This document shows, piece by piece, positions 47,150 to 57,422 of a stretch of DNA of 64,000 nucleotides. The notes below the pieces were generated by a model. It saw only the letters and a list, made by a program, of their open reading frames with translations. It was not told the DNA's origin and searched no databases. This stretch comes from Natrarchaeobaculum sulfurireducens (lineage in GTDB: Archaea; Halobacteriota; Halobacteria; Halobacteriales; Natrialbaceae): positions 2,604,001 to 2,668,000 of the forward strand of contig NZ_CP024047.1 in the NCBI RefSeq assembly GCF_003430825.1, given 5' to 3'. Position numbers and translations under genes: made by a program. Position 1 is the stretch's first letter. The number at the start of each line of letters is the position of its first letter.

Positions 47150-49387
47150 CTACCGTTCGCACGGAAGCGTGACGTCCGTCGGTGCCGCAGCCGGGAACGC
47201 GAACGTGATGGCGGTTCCATCACCGTCGTCGGTATCGATCGAGAGCGAGCCGTCGACGCTCGAGACGATCCAGTCGACGAGCCAGAGCCCGAGCCCGCTC
47301 GAATGTTCGAGTTGTGAGCGTTGTCGGTCGCCGGTGAGGAGCTCTCGTTCGGTTGGGGGAACGCCGGGCCCGTTGTCCGCGACCTCGAGGATGACGACGT
47401 CATCGTCGGGAGCTGCATCCGCCGTGACCTCGATCCGGGGGGTCGACGCGTCGTTGTGTTCGATCGCGTTTTCGAGGACGTTTTCGAGAGCGAGTCCGAT
47501 GGCTTCAGACCCCCAGATCCAGAGTCCATCGTCGAGATCGCAGTCATACTCGAGTTCGTCGTGCGTTTCGGTCACCTCGTCGAGTGCGTCTTCGACGAGC
47601 AGGTCGACCGGGAGTGGAATCACCTCCGTCTCATCCGAGAGCAACTGGTTTGCGGTTCTGATCCGCTCGCTGATCGAGACCAGCTCGTCTGCAACTGACC
47701 TGATAGTTTCAGCGAGTGGTGTCGGCTCGTCAGATCGTTCTTCGAGCAACGCAGCGTAGCCGGCGATGACGTTCATCCGATTTCGCACGTCGTGGCGAAC
47801 GATTCGGTTCAGAATCTCGAGGTGTTCGTTCTGGGCCTCGAGACGTCGTTCGTACGTCTTGCGGTCGGTGATGTCTTGGACGACGCCGATCGCGCTTACC
47901 GGCTCACCGTCGGCGAACGACAGTTCGGCTTTTTGTCTGACCCATTTCGTCTCGTTGTCGGTGGTCACGATCCGGTGTTCGACATCGTAGGGCGCGCCGC
48001 GTTTGGCTCGCTCCCACTCCCGGTCGACTCGCTGTCGGTCCTCAGGGTGGACGAGCGAAAGAAACCGCTGATGGTCGATCGGCTCGTCGTCTCTCTCGAG
48101 GCCGTAAATCGCGTAAACCTCGTCGGACCAGGAGATTTCGTCCGACTGGAGGTCTTTCGACCAACTGCCGAGATTGGCCACCGACTGTGCCTGTGAGAGG
48201 TGTGCCTCCCGCTGGTTGAGCTCCGATTGAGCCTCCATCCAATCGGTGACGTCCCAGATCGCTCCACGGAGTCTGACGGTTTCGCCGTTTCGTTGGTAGG
48301 CTTCCCCGCGGAGTCGAAGTTGTCTAACCGGGCCGTCGGTCGTCTCGAGGCGTGCCATCTCCTCGAAGCCGACGCCCGTCTGAATCGCGGCCGAGACGGC
48401 CTCGTCGAGGCGGGAACGATCCGACGGGTGGTATTTCATTAGCACATCGTCGATCGTCGGCGTCGCGTCCGCCTCGAGGCCGAGAATGTGCCGAGTGCCA
48501 TCGGTCAACCGCAACGAATCGCTTCGAACGTCTAGTTCCCAGCCACCAGCGTTTGCGATCTCTTCTGTCTGTTCGAGCAAGTCGAGGCTGCGCTCGAGGT
48601 CGCGTTCGCGAGCTTTCAGTTCCGAGAGGTCACGAAGTGATGCAATGACTCGCGGCCCCGTCCCGTCGTCGATGCGACGGAAGCTGACCCGCACGGGGAT
48701 TTCGGTTCCGTCCGCCCGCTCGTTTCGTCCCTCGACTGTCTTCGACTCGCCGGGTTCGAGTTCGACGACCATCGACTCGAGCGCCTCGGCGTCGAACGTC
48801 GTCTCGAGGTCGTCAACCGAGAGGTCGTATAGCGTCGCTTCATCGTATCCGAGCAGCGTCGATACCTCGCGGTTCACCTCGAGAAACGAACCCGACTGAT
48901 CGTGGACGACGGCGGCGTCAGGCAGGTGTTCGAAGATCGACCAGTACGTGGTCGCCGAACGTGCTGCCCGATACCGCTCGGCAACCGTTCTGATGCGGCG
49001 TGCGACGACTCGAGCGCGGTCGTCAGCGAGCGACGGGTCGATAACGTCTGCAGCGCCGTTTTCGAGTACCGACCCCGGCTCGTCGGCGGTCCCCCAGCAG
49101 ACGATCGGTGGCGGTCGCAGTTCGTCGGCCGACCGGTCGAGTGCCGTCTGAGTCCGGTCGAACGAGTCGACGCGACAGAGCAAGCAGTCGATCACGTCGG
49201 CTCTGAGGCGCTCGAGCGCGCTGTCGACGTCCGCTTCGGTCTCGACGGTCAACGGCTCGGGTGTACTCTCGAGCGTCGACGAGACGGTGGCGACCCACTC
49301 GGGAGCGTCTCCGATGACGAGAACCGTCGCTGACGCTGTGGAGTCCGTTGGTGACCACGCTCCGTTATCCACCGGCTCGTCGAACAT
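47150..49387 (-). CDS. Multi-PAS sensor histidine kinase
   Basis: A 745-residue cytoplasmic kinase. An N-terminal receiver-like domain (TVLVIGDAPEWVATVSST) is followed by three PAS/PAC domains (EHLPDAAVVHDQSGSFLEVN; a second around LDVRSDSLRLTDGTRHILGL; a third at DEISWSDEVYAIYGLE). Then the HisKA box RIVRHDVRNRMNVIAGY and the HATPase motifs ENAIEHND, ADNGPGVP and SSGLGLWLVDWIV. No membrane helix is present. ATG 49387 is preferred; an upstream TTG would add ten residues. The partner regulator is not in view. Confidence 0.9.
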   Translation of the reverse strand: MFDEPVDNGAWSPTDSTASATVLVIGDAPEWVATVSSTLESTPEPLTVETEADVDSALERLRADVIDCLLCRVDSFDRTQTALDRSADELRPPPIVCWGTADEPGSVLENGAADVIDPSLADDRARVVARRIRTVAERYRAARSATTYWSIFEHLPDAAVVHDQSGSFLEVNREVSTLLGYDEATLYDLSVDDLETTFDAEALESMVVELEPGESKTVEGRNERADGTEIPVRVSFRRIDDGTGPRVIASLRDLSELKARERDLERSLDLLEQTEEIANAGGWELDVRSDSLRLTDGTRHILGLEADATPTIDDVLMKYHPSDRSRLDEAVSAAIQTGVGFEEMARLETTDGPVRQLRLRGEAYQRNGETVRLRGAIWDVTDWMEAQSELNQREAHLSQAQSVANLGSWSKDLQSDEISWSDEVYAIYGLERDDEPIDHQRFLSLVHPEDRQRVDREWERAKRGAPYDVEHRIVTTDNETKWVRQKAELSFADGEPVSAIGVVQDITDRKTYERRLEAQNEHLEILNRIVRHDVRNRMNVIAGYAALLEERSDEPTPLAETIRSVADELVSISERIRTANQLLSDETEVIPLPVDLLVEDALDEVTETHDELEYDCDLDDGLWIWGSEAIGLALENVLENAIEHNDASTPRIEVTADAAPDDDVVILEVADNGPGVPPTERELLTGDRQRSQLEHSSGLGLWLVDWIVSSVDGSLSIDTDDGDGTAITFAFPAAAPTDVTLPCER

Positions 49388-49897
49388 TCGTTCCGTGTAA
49401 GCGTACCTCGTTGACAACTAATTCAACCTTTCGGCCCAAGAACAGCCAACAGACGGGTGTTCTCGTCCAGCAATGGTGGGCGAGTGTCGTTCTGTTGGGT
49501 GCGCATGCCTCGTGACCTCCTCGCCGGAAACGGAGAGGAAGCGAAGCTCCCGCAGGCAGTCGGCCGATGCCCGACGACGGCGAGGCTTCCCACGGCACTG
49601 CACCGCTGAAATCGATCCCTCGAGGCTCGTCAGTCGATTCGCTGTCGCAGTGGTTCGGAAAGAGAGAAGTGACGGTAGGAGGGGGGGATGGCTGCGACAG
49701 CGGTGGGGATGGGATGGCAGCGGACTGGTGGCCGGGGTGAGCCGTCGGGTCCGCTGCGTCCGGACATGGCACTGCCCCAATAGTAATCGCACAGCCAACG
49801 TATGTAGGTGCGTCGCAAGCCGACTGCTGGCCTGGGACGAATCAGCCGCCTCCGACGATAGGCACGTTCAAGGGACTGCTCGAGTCACGAATCAGTT
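49388..49897. other. 510-bp intergenic region, no gene recognised
   Basis: Open frames here lack haloarchaeal codon bias and acidic composition. There is a G-rich tract near 49680 and an AATAGTAATCGC AT-rich spot near 49779-49790. Nothing more can be supported. Confidence 0.5.
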
Positions 49898-50398
49898 ATG
49901 CTCAGATCGTTCGACGGACGAGAACCACAGATCGCCGACTCGGCTTACGTCGACGAGGCCGCGGTCGTCATCGGCGACGTGATCGTCGAGGCCGACGCCA
50001 GTGTCTGGCCGAACGTGACCCTCCGCGGTGACCACGGCACGATCACCGTCGGCGAGGGTGCGAACGTCCAGGACAACGCCGTCTGTCACGAGTCGGCCGT
50101 CCTCGAGCCGTATTCGACGGTCGGCCACAGCGCCATCGTCCACGACGCCACCGTCGGTGAACGCGCGCTGGTCGGGATGAATGCGGTCGTCCTCGACGGT
50201 GCTCGTGTCGGTGATGGCGCCGTCGTCGCCGCCGGCAGCGTCGTCACCGAAGGGACCGACGTCCCGCCGAAGACCCTCGTCGCTGGCGCTCCCGCCGAAC
50301 CCAAGACCGAAGTCGACGATCCTCGACTCGAGACGACGGCCGACCGGTACGTCGAACTCTCGAGGCGCTACGCCGAGACGTCGCGTCGGCTCGAGTGA
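49898..50398 (+). CDS. Gamma-carbonic-anhydrase-like hexapeptide-repeat protein
   Basis: A 166-residue left-handed beta-helix protein. Motifs follow the gamma-CA pattern: NVTLRGDHGTITVGEGANVQ, the His positions in DNAVCHE, VGHSAIVH, and VGMNAVVLDGARVGDGAVV. A C-terminal helix closes the chain. The three His suggest a metal site as in Cam/YrdA proteins; the activity is unproven. ATG 49898. Confidence 0.87.
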   Translation: MLRSFDGREPQIADSAYVDEAAVVIGDVIVEADASVWPNVTLRGDHGTITVGEGANVQDNAVCHESAVLEPYSTVGHSAIVHDATVGERALVGMNAVVLDGARVGDGAVVAAGSVVTEGTDVPPKTLVAGAPAEPKTEVDDPRLETTADRYVELSRRYAETSRRLE

Positions 50399-50494
50399 GC
50401 CGATTACCACTGGCGAGCCACCGCCGCCAGTGGCGTCACAACGCCCGTTCCAGCGAGGGAAACCCTGATACGACAACCGATCCAAGGGGGTGCC

Positions 50495-50959
50495 ATGAGC
50501 GACTCGCCGTGGACCGACCGGATCGTCGGCGACCGAATGACCGTCGACCAGGAGTTCGCTTCGCGAATCGCGAACTCCGAGTTTTCGAACCAGCAGTGGA
50601 GCCTCATCATGACCGCGACGGAGTTCGAGATCGACCACCCCGACGACCCCGATCGAGCGCGGATCGTCGCCAACACGGAGAAGGTCGACCAGATCATCCC
50701 CGAACTCGAGAACGTCCAGGCCGGGATGGGCGCGATGGGCGGCCCCGGAGGCGCTCAAGGCTCGAACGGTAGCTCCTCTGGCGGCCTCGTCGACTCGATC
50801 AAGGGCGCACTCGGCTTCGGCGACGGTGGGGATGCTCACGACGACCAACTCGAGGCCGCCGAACGGCTCACCCAGGAGTACGCCGAGGAGTTACAGGCCC
50901 ACCTCGAGGCCCAAGGCAAGTGGGACACGGTGCGGGAGGCTGCTGCCACTCGGGACTAA
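50495..50959 (+). CDS. Conserved haloarchaeal protein (DUF5799-like)
   Basis: A 154-residue protein with no membrane segment. It begins SDSPWTDRIVGDRMTVDQEF and has TEFEIDHPDDPDRARIVANT in the middle, then a Gly/Ser linker (GGPGGAQGSNGSSSGG) and a helical C-terminus. I associate it with DUF5799, a haloarchaeal family without known function. Confidence 0.75.
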   Translation: MSDSPWTDRIVGDRMTVDQEFASRIANSEFSNQQWSLIMTATEFEIDHPDDPDRARIVANTEKVDQIIPELENVQAGMGAMGGPGGAQGSNGSSSGGLVDSIKGALGFGDGGDAHDDQLEAAERLTQEYAEELQAHLEAQGKWDTVREAAATRD

Positions 50960-51167
50960 CGGACTGACTTGACACCGGTCCGGCTCCGAATTCGACGCGG
51001 ATTCAGCCGCGGCGAGCGTCGGTTCCGTTGGCTCACCGGCCTGCCAAATCGTCAGTCACGGGCACGAACGAGCGTGAGCAAGACACCACCACGGTGTGGC
51101 GGCGTAGCCGTTAGCCGAGCCGGTGCAAGCCACAGCATCTTTAGGTACGCCTCCCCAGGGTTGGGAT

Positions 51168-51458
51168 ATGTCTGACGACGTAGCAACTGTAACCCTCACG
51201 ATCGACGCCGACGACGACACGACTGACGAAGTCGAGGTTCCTGCGGGCCTGCTCGACCTCGTCGCGGAAGGCGATCAGTCGTCTGCTGAGACGGTCGGTG
51301 ACGTGGTCTTGCTCTCCTTTGCCAGCCGCGCCCACCATATCGTCCACCACGGCCACGACGCCGACGAAGAGCTCGAGGCCCAGGAACAGCACATCATGGA
51401 CCTCTTCGAAGAGCGATTCGGCGTCACCTTCGGCGAAGCGACCGGCCACCAGCACTGA
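51168..51458 (+). CDS. Small acidic haloarchaeal protein (DUF7545-like)
   Basis: A 96-residue acidic protein, SDDVATVTLTIDADDDTTDE at the start and a HHIVHHGHDADEELEAQEQH helix with a His cluster. The function is unknown. ATG 51168 has a TATA-like CTTTAGGTA about 25 nt upstream (51139-51147) and no SD, suggesting a leaderless start. Confidence 0.75.
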   Translation: MSDDVATVTLTIDADDDTTDEVEVPAGLLDLVAEGDQSSAETVGDVVLLSFASRAHHIVHHGHDADEELEAQEQHIMDLFEERFGVTFGEATGHQH

Positions 51459-51578
51459 GCTGTCCGCCGACCGACACCGAGTTGCCCGCTCACTTCTCAC
51501 TGCCGCCGAGCTCGAAAAGCCACGGCTGTACCGGCCGGAAAGACAGCGCAAGCGGACACGAAAACCACCGGAGTAGGG

Positions 51579-54500
51579 TCACCCTGCGACCGCAAACACG
51601 GTTCCGGTAGTTACACCAGACTCGCTGCCGGACTCGAGTGAGTCTCCGCCGGTTCCGGCGACGGCCGACTCGGCATCCTCGTCGTCAGGGTCGTCGGTCG
51701 GCTCGTCGAAGCCGGCTTCGTCGTCAGCGCCGTCATCCTCGTCCTCGGGTGGCTCATCGTCGATGTCCGGATCGTCGGCGTCCGTCGCGTCGTCGTCTGG
51801 CGGTGGAACCTCCTCGTCCGGTTCGGTGTCGTCCGGCTCATCGGGATCGTCCTCGTCTTCGACGTCGTCCCCGGGAACTTCATCCGCTGGGACTTCGTCC
51901 GTACCGGGGACCTCGAGGCCCTCGATGGTCAGCGAGGCCTCGTCATCGTCGGTCGAAACGGTGTGGGTCGACTCACCCGCCGACAGCGTCGACGAGAACG
52001 TCACCGTCGTGAAGCCGCCGGAATCGAGTTCGACCGTCTCTTCGTCGAGCACCTCGTCGTCGACGCTGTAGGTCACCGTTTGCTCGTCCGGGCCGTCGCC
52101 GGCGTTCGTGATCGTCGCGGCGACGGTCACGCCTTCGCCTGCCACGCCGCTCGAGGGGCCCGAAAGGTCGACGATCACGAACTCGCCCGCTTCGTCTACG
52201 GGCTCGATCGTGACGGTGCCCTCGGCCGTCTCGTCCTCGCTCGAGACCGAGATGGGGTACTCGCCGGGCTCGAGGTCGTCGGTCTCGCCAGTCAGGGTGA
52301 CGGACTCGGTGTCGCCGGGCTCGAGTGACACCTCGATCACGTCGCGTTCGTCGTCGTCGACCGCGAGCGTGACGTTCTGTGTCGCCGCCTCCTCGCCGAC
52401 GTTCTCGAGTTCGGCGTCGACCTCAAGTGGGTCACCCTGCGTCACTGGATCGGTGACGTCGACGATCGAGACGGCGAACTCGCCCTCGTCGGGCTCGGGT
52501 GGGTCGATCTCACCGGCCGGCGGCGTCTCGGCGGTCAGCACCTCGTCGTACTCGTAGAAGCTCATATCGACCGCCCAGACGAGTCGTTCGTCGTCCGTTT
52601 CTGGCGTCCACTCGGCGGTGAACTCGCCTGTGCCAGCCTCGAGTTCCTCAATCGGGTCGTCTGCGGTGGTGCCCTCGACGAACTCGCTGCCGACGAACAG
52701 CGCGGCGTCGTTGGGGTTCTCGTACCCGAAGGTGACGTCGATGGCGTCTTCGCCGGGTTCAGTCTCGAGGACGGTGATCTCGGGCAGTTCGGGTCGGACC
52801 TCGGCGATACAGTCGCTCGCGTCGGGGTTCGGGTGATCGATCTCACCGGGGATCGCTTCAGGCGAGGCGATGCCAGTGATCGCCGCGCCGAAGTCACCCG
52901 GTGGGACCTCGACGGTCGCGCCCTCGTCGGTCTCCGTTATCGTGAAGTCCTCGCCGATCTCGAACGAGATCGTCCCCTCGAGCGGCGCGTCGACGTCCGC
53001 ACCGACCGTGAGGCCGTACTCGCCCAGGGTGTTGCCGAAGCCGCCGGATTCGTAGAACCCGGTGGCGACGATCACCGAGTCGCCGTCCTCGAACTCGCCG
53101 GTGATCTCCGCCTGCTGGCAGGTGACGAACTCGACGTCGTAGGCGGGTGGCGTCGGATCGATCGTGTACTCGAGCGTCTCGCTCGCGAGCACCGGTTCGT
53201 CGCCGTCGATTTCGTCGGCCTCGCCGGGGTCGTCCAGGCCGTCGAGCGAGACGACGCTCACCTCGAGCGGGCCGTCGTCCTCGAGCGCCGGGTCGAGCCC
53301 GATCGACTCGTTCTCGACGGTCTCGTCGGCCGTGAACGGAATACTCAGTCCCAGTTGTTCGCCAGCCTCGTCGGTGACAGCGAGCGCGTACGGAACCGTC
53401 GCACTCGCCTCGTCGACGACGACCGACTCGCCGTCACCCGCCTGGTCCGAGACCTCGAGCGTCGCCTCGGGTTCGGGTGGCTCCGGCGGTTCTTCCTCGA
53501 GCGTGTACTCGATCGACTCGCTCTCGAGGACCTCGTCGTCGGCCGCGTCGACAACGGCCACCTCGAGCGTTGCGTCGCCCTCGAGCGCCGGATCGAGCGG
53601 GACGGGAACGCTCGAGATCGTTTCGTTTCCGGTGTACGGGCCGTTTTCGCCGATTCGCTCGCCGTCGGCGTCGGTGACGGTCAGGAGGGAGTCGACCGAC
53701 GCGCTCGCCTCGTCGACGAAGAGCAGTTCGCCGTCACCGTCCTGGTCGGCCACGGAGAGGCTGGCCTCCGGTTCGGAGGGGTCTGGTGGCACCTCCTCGA
53801 ACGTGTACGCGATCGTCTCGCTCGCCAGTTCGTCGTCGGTCTCGGCGTCGCGAACCGAGACGTCGACCGTCGCGTCGTCCTCGAGTGCTGGCTCGAGTGT
53901 GAGATCGAACGCCTCGACGGACTCGTCGGCGTCGAACACCTCGCTGTCGACGCGTTCGCCGTCGTACTCGGCGCTGATCAGGGAGTCGACGCTCGCGTTG
54001 GCCTCGTCGATCAGGAGCGTCTCGCCATCGCCCTCCTGGTCGGCCACGGAGAGGGTGGCCTCGGGCTCCGGCTCGGGGTCGTCGACCGTGACGAACGCGC
54101 CGTCGACGACCGGTGCGCCGCCCTCGGTGACGTACGGCTCGTCCTCCGTTCCGTCGGTCTCAGCGTACTGGAACGTCTCGTCGCCGGTCGTGTCGTGGTG
54201 GGCCGCGGCGACGATCGGGCCGCTCTCCTCGAGCGGTTCGTCGAGTTCGATCTCGAGGTCCTCATGCTCGCCCGGCTCGAGGTAGCCCGATGCACCCAGG
54301 AGGGCGTCGGGATCGACGTCCGCGGCGACGCCGCCGTAGATCGCCACGAAGCCACCTTCAGAGAGGTCGACCTGATCGACGACGACCGTCTCGCCGTCGC
54401 TCTCCTGATCCGAGATAGAGATCGAGGCCGTCCCCTCGAGTTCGTCGATCTCCTCGAGGTTCTGGACGACCTCTACTTCGACGTACTGGACGATCTCGAG

Positions 54501-56174
54501 TTCGTCGGTGATCCCTTCGGCGACGGCGTAGGCGGTCGCGTCCGCGGCCGTCTCGCCGGCCAGGATCTGGAGTTGCGTGACGCTGATCCGCTGGTCCTGG
54601 ACGACCCTGGCGGTCTCCTCGCAGGCGCTTTTGGCCGCGAACTGGAGCTGTTCGACCGTCGCTTCCTGGTGCTGGAGCAACGCGCCGCCCGCGCCGCCTC
54701 TCGCGAGCTGCTGGACCTGCGTGACGTCGACGAGCTGCGTCTGTGTCACCGTTCCTTCGCTCGCGCCCCACGCGGCGGCCTGGATCTGTTCGACCTCGAC
54801 GATCTGTTCCTGAACGGCCGTCTCGAGCGCCCCTTTGGCGGCTCCCGTCGCCGCGTACTGGACCTGCGTGATCGAAACTGCCTGATGCTGGACGAGCGCG
54901 CCGTGTGCTGCGCCGTCAGCCGCGGCCTGGATCTGCTCGACGGTCGCCTCCTGACTCTGACTGATCGCCCCGTGTGCCGCGCCGTGGGCCGCTTCCTGGA
55001 GCTGACCGATCGAGGCGCGCTGGACCTGCTCGACGTCGACCGACTGCACCTGTTTCAGTGCTCCTGCACTCGCCCCCCAGGCTGCCGACTGGGTTTGCTC
55101 GACTGTCACGTCCTGGCGCTGCTCGAGTGCGCCCTTTGCGGCCCCTTTCGCGGCCTTCTGAACCTGTTTGAAGTCGACCATCTGACCCTGTTCGACCTCG
55201 ATCCGCTGGTCCTGCGTCAGGGCGGCTTCGGTCGATCCCTCGACCGCGCCCGCGGCGGCCCCCGCTGCAGCGTGCTGGACGTGCTCGAGGGTGATCTGCT
55301 GGCGCTGTTCGGCCGTGATCGTCTGGTACTGCTCGAGGACGCCGTAAGCAGCACCCTGGGCAGCCTCCTGGATCGTCGGCTTGTGGTCGACTCCCTGTTC
55401 GCCAGCCTCGGTCGCAGCGCCTGCGGCCCCGCCAGCCGCGGCGACCTGGAGCTGTTCGACGGTCACGCGCTGTTCCTGGGCGATGGCACCGTGGGTCGCC
55501 CCCCAGGCGGCGTGTTGCAACTGTGTTGCGTTCGCCGTCTGGTACTGCGAGAGCGCCCCGTCGGTCGCACCGCCGACGGCGTACTGGATCTGTTCGCCAT
55601 CGACGCGCTGTTCTTGCAACAGGGCGCCGGAGACGCTCCCCGTCGTCGCAGCCTGGACCTGCTCGGCCGACGCCTCCTGGTGCTGGGCAGCAGACGCGCT
55701 GGCCCCCTCGAGCGCCGCGGTCTCCTGTTCCTGGCTCACCTCGACGCCCTGGGCCTGAACCAGTTCGATCGCGGCCTCGACGCCCGCTTCGACGGCGTCG
55801 GCGTCGTCTTCAGTCTCCTGGGCGAGCGTCGTGTAGGTGACGCCGCCGTCGGTCGCTGCGTCCGAATCGTTCCCGGGGGACGACTGTTCGCCGTCTTCGA
55901 GCGGTGACTGCTCGGACGGAGCCGCCATCGAAACCAACTCGAGGTCGGATCCATCGATGTCGATCACCTCGCCGTCGATTCCCTCGCCATCGTCGGTCGC
56001 TGACCCGGAACCGTCGTTCTCGATCGCTTCCTCGAACCCGGTCTCCCGGTCGTCGCCCGGTTCGGATTCGTCTCCGGTGAGTCCATCGAACCCGCCACCG
56101 AGAAGCGGCAACGCGATACCGCTTGCGACGAGCGCAAGCGCGACGGTCACGACCACGAGCGTTCCGGGCTTCAT
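51579..56174 (-). CDS. Large exported protein with Gln/Ala/Gly-rich repeats, DUF7282-like and CARDB-like domains
   Basis: A 1531-residue secreted or surface protein. The N-terminal hydrophobic segment is LVVVTVALALVASGIALPLL. Residues about 140-560 are about 15 repeats of roughly 23 residues with consensus AAxGAAxGAxxQxQxVTVEQxQ. Next come a DUF7282-like domain (about 588-715: ISDQESDGETVVVDQVDLSE) and three related copies beginning LSVADQEGDGETLLIDEA (about 720-1010). A further beta domain with two Cys, two CARDB-like domains (about 1270-1440) and an acidic D/E/P linker follow. There is no PGF-CTERM motif. SD GGAGGTG lies 8 nt before the ATG. The function is unknown. Confidence 0.88.
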   Translation of the reverse strand: MKPGTLVVVTVALALVASGIALPLLGGGFDGLTGDESEPGDDRETGFEEAIENDGSGSATDDGEGIDGEVIDIDGSDLELVSMAAPSEQSPLEDGEQSSPGNDSDAATDGGVTYTTLAQETEDDADAVEAGVEAAIELVQAQGVEVSQEQETAALEGASASAAQHQEASAEQVQAATTGSVSGALLQEQRVDGEQIQYAVGGATDGALSQYQTANATQLQHAAWGATHGAIAQEQRVTVEQLQVAAAGGAAGAATEAGEQGVDHKPTIQEAAQGAAYGVLEQYQTITAEQRQQITLEHVQHAAAGAAAGAVEGSTEAALTQDQRIEVEQGQMVDFKQVQKAAKGAAKGALEQRQDVTVEQTQSAAWGASAGALKQVQSVDVEQVQRASIGQLQEAAHGAAHGAISQSQEATVEQIQAAADGAAHGALVQHQAVSITQVQYAATGAAKGALETAVQEQIVEVEQIQAAAWGASEGTVTQTQLVDVTQVQQLARGGAGGALLQHQEATVEQLQFAAKSACEETARVVQDQRISVTQLQILAGETAADATAYAVAEGITDELEIVQYVEVEVVQNLEEIDELEGTASISISDQESDGETVVVDQVDLSEGGFVAIYGGVAADVDPDALLGASGYLEPGEHEDLEIELDEPLEESGPIVAAAHHDTTGDETFQYAETDGTEDEPYVTEGGAPVVDGAFVTVDDPEPEPEATLSVADQEGDGETLLIDEANASVDSLISAEYDGERVDSEVFDADESVEAFDLTLEPALEDDATVDVSVRDAETDDELASETIAYTFEEVPPDPSEPEASLSVADQDGDGELLFVDEASASVDSLLTVTDADGERIGENGPYTGNETISSVPVPLDPALEGDATLEVAVVDAADDEVLESESIEYTLEEEPPEPPEPEATLEVSDQAGDGESVVVDEASATVPYALAVTDEAGEQLGLSIPFTADETVENESIGLDPALEDDGPLEVSVVSLDGLDDPGEADEIDGDEPVLASETLEYTIDPTPPAYDVEFVTCQQAEITGEFEDGDSVIVATGFYESGGFGNTLGEYGLTVGADVDAPLEGTISFEIGEDFTITETDEGATVEVPPGDFGAAITGIASPEAIPGEIDHPNPDASDCIAEVRPELPEITVLETEPGEDAIDVTFGYENPNDAALFVGSEFVEGTTADDPIEELEAGTGEFTAEWTPETDDERLVWAVDMSFYEYDEVLTAETPPAGEIDPPEPDEGEFAVSIVDVTDPVTQGDPLEVDAELENVGEEAATQNVTLAVDDDERDVIEVSLEPGDTESVTLTGETDDLEPGEYPISVSSEDETAEGTVTIEPVDEAGEFVIVDLSGPSSGVAGEGVTVAATITNAGDGPDEQTVTYSVDDEVLDEETVELDSGGFTTVTFSSTLSAGESTHTVSTDDDEASLTIEGLEVPGTDEVPADEVPGDDVEDEDDPDEPDDTEPDEEVPPPDDDATDADDPDIDDEPPEDEDDGADDEAGFDEPTDDPDDEDAESAVAGTGGDSLESGSESGVTTGTVFAVAG
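54482..55757 (-). repeat. Coding repeat array: about 15 units of about 69 bp
   Basis: This DNA encodes the Gln/Ala/Gly repeats of the 1531-residue protein. Units diverge at the DNA level, so the array is old or under selection at the protein level. Some units carry short insertions (for example around 55230 and 55380). Confidence 0.8.
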
Positions 56175-56815
56175 CGGACACCTCCGTCCAGCCCGATCCG
56201 GCCGTCGCTTCGGCTCTGGCCGCTAGGCCGCATTCGACCGGACCCGATGGCTCGCTCGTCAGCCCGTGTCCGTGGTGGCCGCCCACTCGAGGCGACGCCG
56301 TCGCCCGACGCAGTCGCGATTCGACCAGTGCTCAACCAGCAGCGATTCCGCCCCCGCCCATACCGCACACTCCGCTGTCGCATCGTTTCGCGACAGGCGG
56401 CGGAATCGAAGCATAAGGGCGCCGGTCGTTTCAGCTAGCCCACCGATACAAGCAGTGATTACCCGGAACGATCCGGGCGATGTGTCGTTCGAGGGGCCTC
56501 GGTCGATGGATTCCGAGCGATCACCTGGAAGCCCCCACGAGAGCCAATCTCCGCTCGAGTGAGAAAGAAATCACCGGTTGTAGCGGGGTTACACCGCCGA
56601 TCGATGAGCGCCGTCCTCGGAGTCACGCTCGATGGACTGTCTGCGACCGGGTGCTCGAGCAACCGCCACCAGATCGACGGTCGACACGCCGAGGACAAAA
56701 GCTCTCAGCCCGACGGAAGGTCCCACAGATCGAAGAGAGTGACCTCACTTCGAATGCAGCCGATCCGATCTCGGAAACCGAAGTTTTCATCCCGGTTTAC
56801 GAGAGAGGCGACGGT
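56175..56815. other. 641-bp divergent intergenic region
   Basis: It separates the large surface protein (minus) from bioY (plus). Minus-strand CCCTTATGC near 56406-56414 could be a promoter for the surface protein with a long leader. Frames extending bioY upstream to 56480 look non-coding. No biotin-operator-like palindrome was recognised. Confidence 0.4.
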
Positions 56816-57403
56816 ATGGAAACCGAACGATCCTCGGCCGAACTCGTCGACGACGCCGTCGTCGGCCAGTTCGCTCGAGCCGCGTTACTCGCGGCCCTGC
56901 TCGGGGCCGTCGCACCGGTGGCGATCCCACTGCCGCTGTCCCCGGCCCCGATTACACTTCAGGTACTCTTCGTCTTCCTCGCCGGCCTGTTGCTCGGGCC
57001 GGTCTGGGGGGGTATCTCCATCCTGCTCTACCTCACAGCCGGTGCCATCGGCCTCCCGGTGTTCTCCGGGATGGTCGGCGGCCTCGGGGTGCTCGTTGGC
57101 GAGACTGGTGGCTACCTCTGGTCGTATCCCATCGCCGCGGCACTGGTCGGACTACTCGTCCACGGCGGGACCGACCTGCGCGATCCGGCTGACGTCTCAA
57201 CCCCGTTTCTCGTCGGCGTCCTGGTGGCCGCGACGATACTCATCTACGGGATGGGGACCGCGTACATGGCCTGGCTGCTCGAACTCGAGGTCTGGGAGGC
57301 CATCACCGTCGGCGCCCTGCCGTTCATCCCCGGCGAACTGCTCAAAATGGCCGCCGCGATCGCGATCGTAAAACGCGGCGTCGTCAGCCCGCTCCGCTCG
57401 TGA
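56816..57403 (+). CDS. bioY: Biotin ECF transporter substrate-binding subunit BioY
   Basis: A 195-residue membrane protein with 6 helices. BioY motifs are PLSPAPITLQVLFVFLAGLL, GLPVFSGMVGGLGVLVGETG and GYLWSYPIAAALVG. It binds biotin as the S component. ATG 56816 gives the usual length; GGTTTACG lies about 22-25 nt upstream. The ATPase gene follows 19 bp later. Confidence 0.95.
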   Translation: METERSSAELVDDAVVGQFARAALLAALLGAVAPVAIPLPLSPAPITLQVLFVFLAGLLLGPVWGGISILLYLTAGAIGLPVFSGMVGGLGVLVGETGGYLWSYPIAAALVGLLVHGGTDLRDPADVSTPFLVGVLVAATILIYGMGTAYMAWLLELEVWEAITVGALPFIPGELLKMAAAIAIVKRGVVSPLRS

Positions 57404-57422
57404 GCGCCACCCTGATCCACCG

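Noticed and set aside
49473-49982. Possible small gene before the gamma-CA-like protein
   Set aside because: Basic, Arg/Cys-rich translation unlike haloarchaeal proteins, no promoter, and overlap with the real start at 49898.
52833-55907. A 1024-codon open frame on the plus strand opposite the large surface protein
   Set aside because: It is the antisense of a high-GC gene with strong codon bias. It has an Arg/Leu/Asp-rich, non-protein-like composition and no domains. The minus-strand frame has a signal, repeats and domains.
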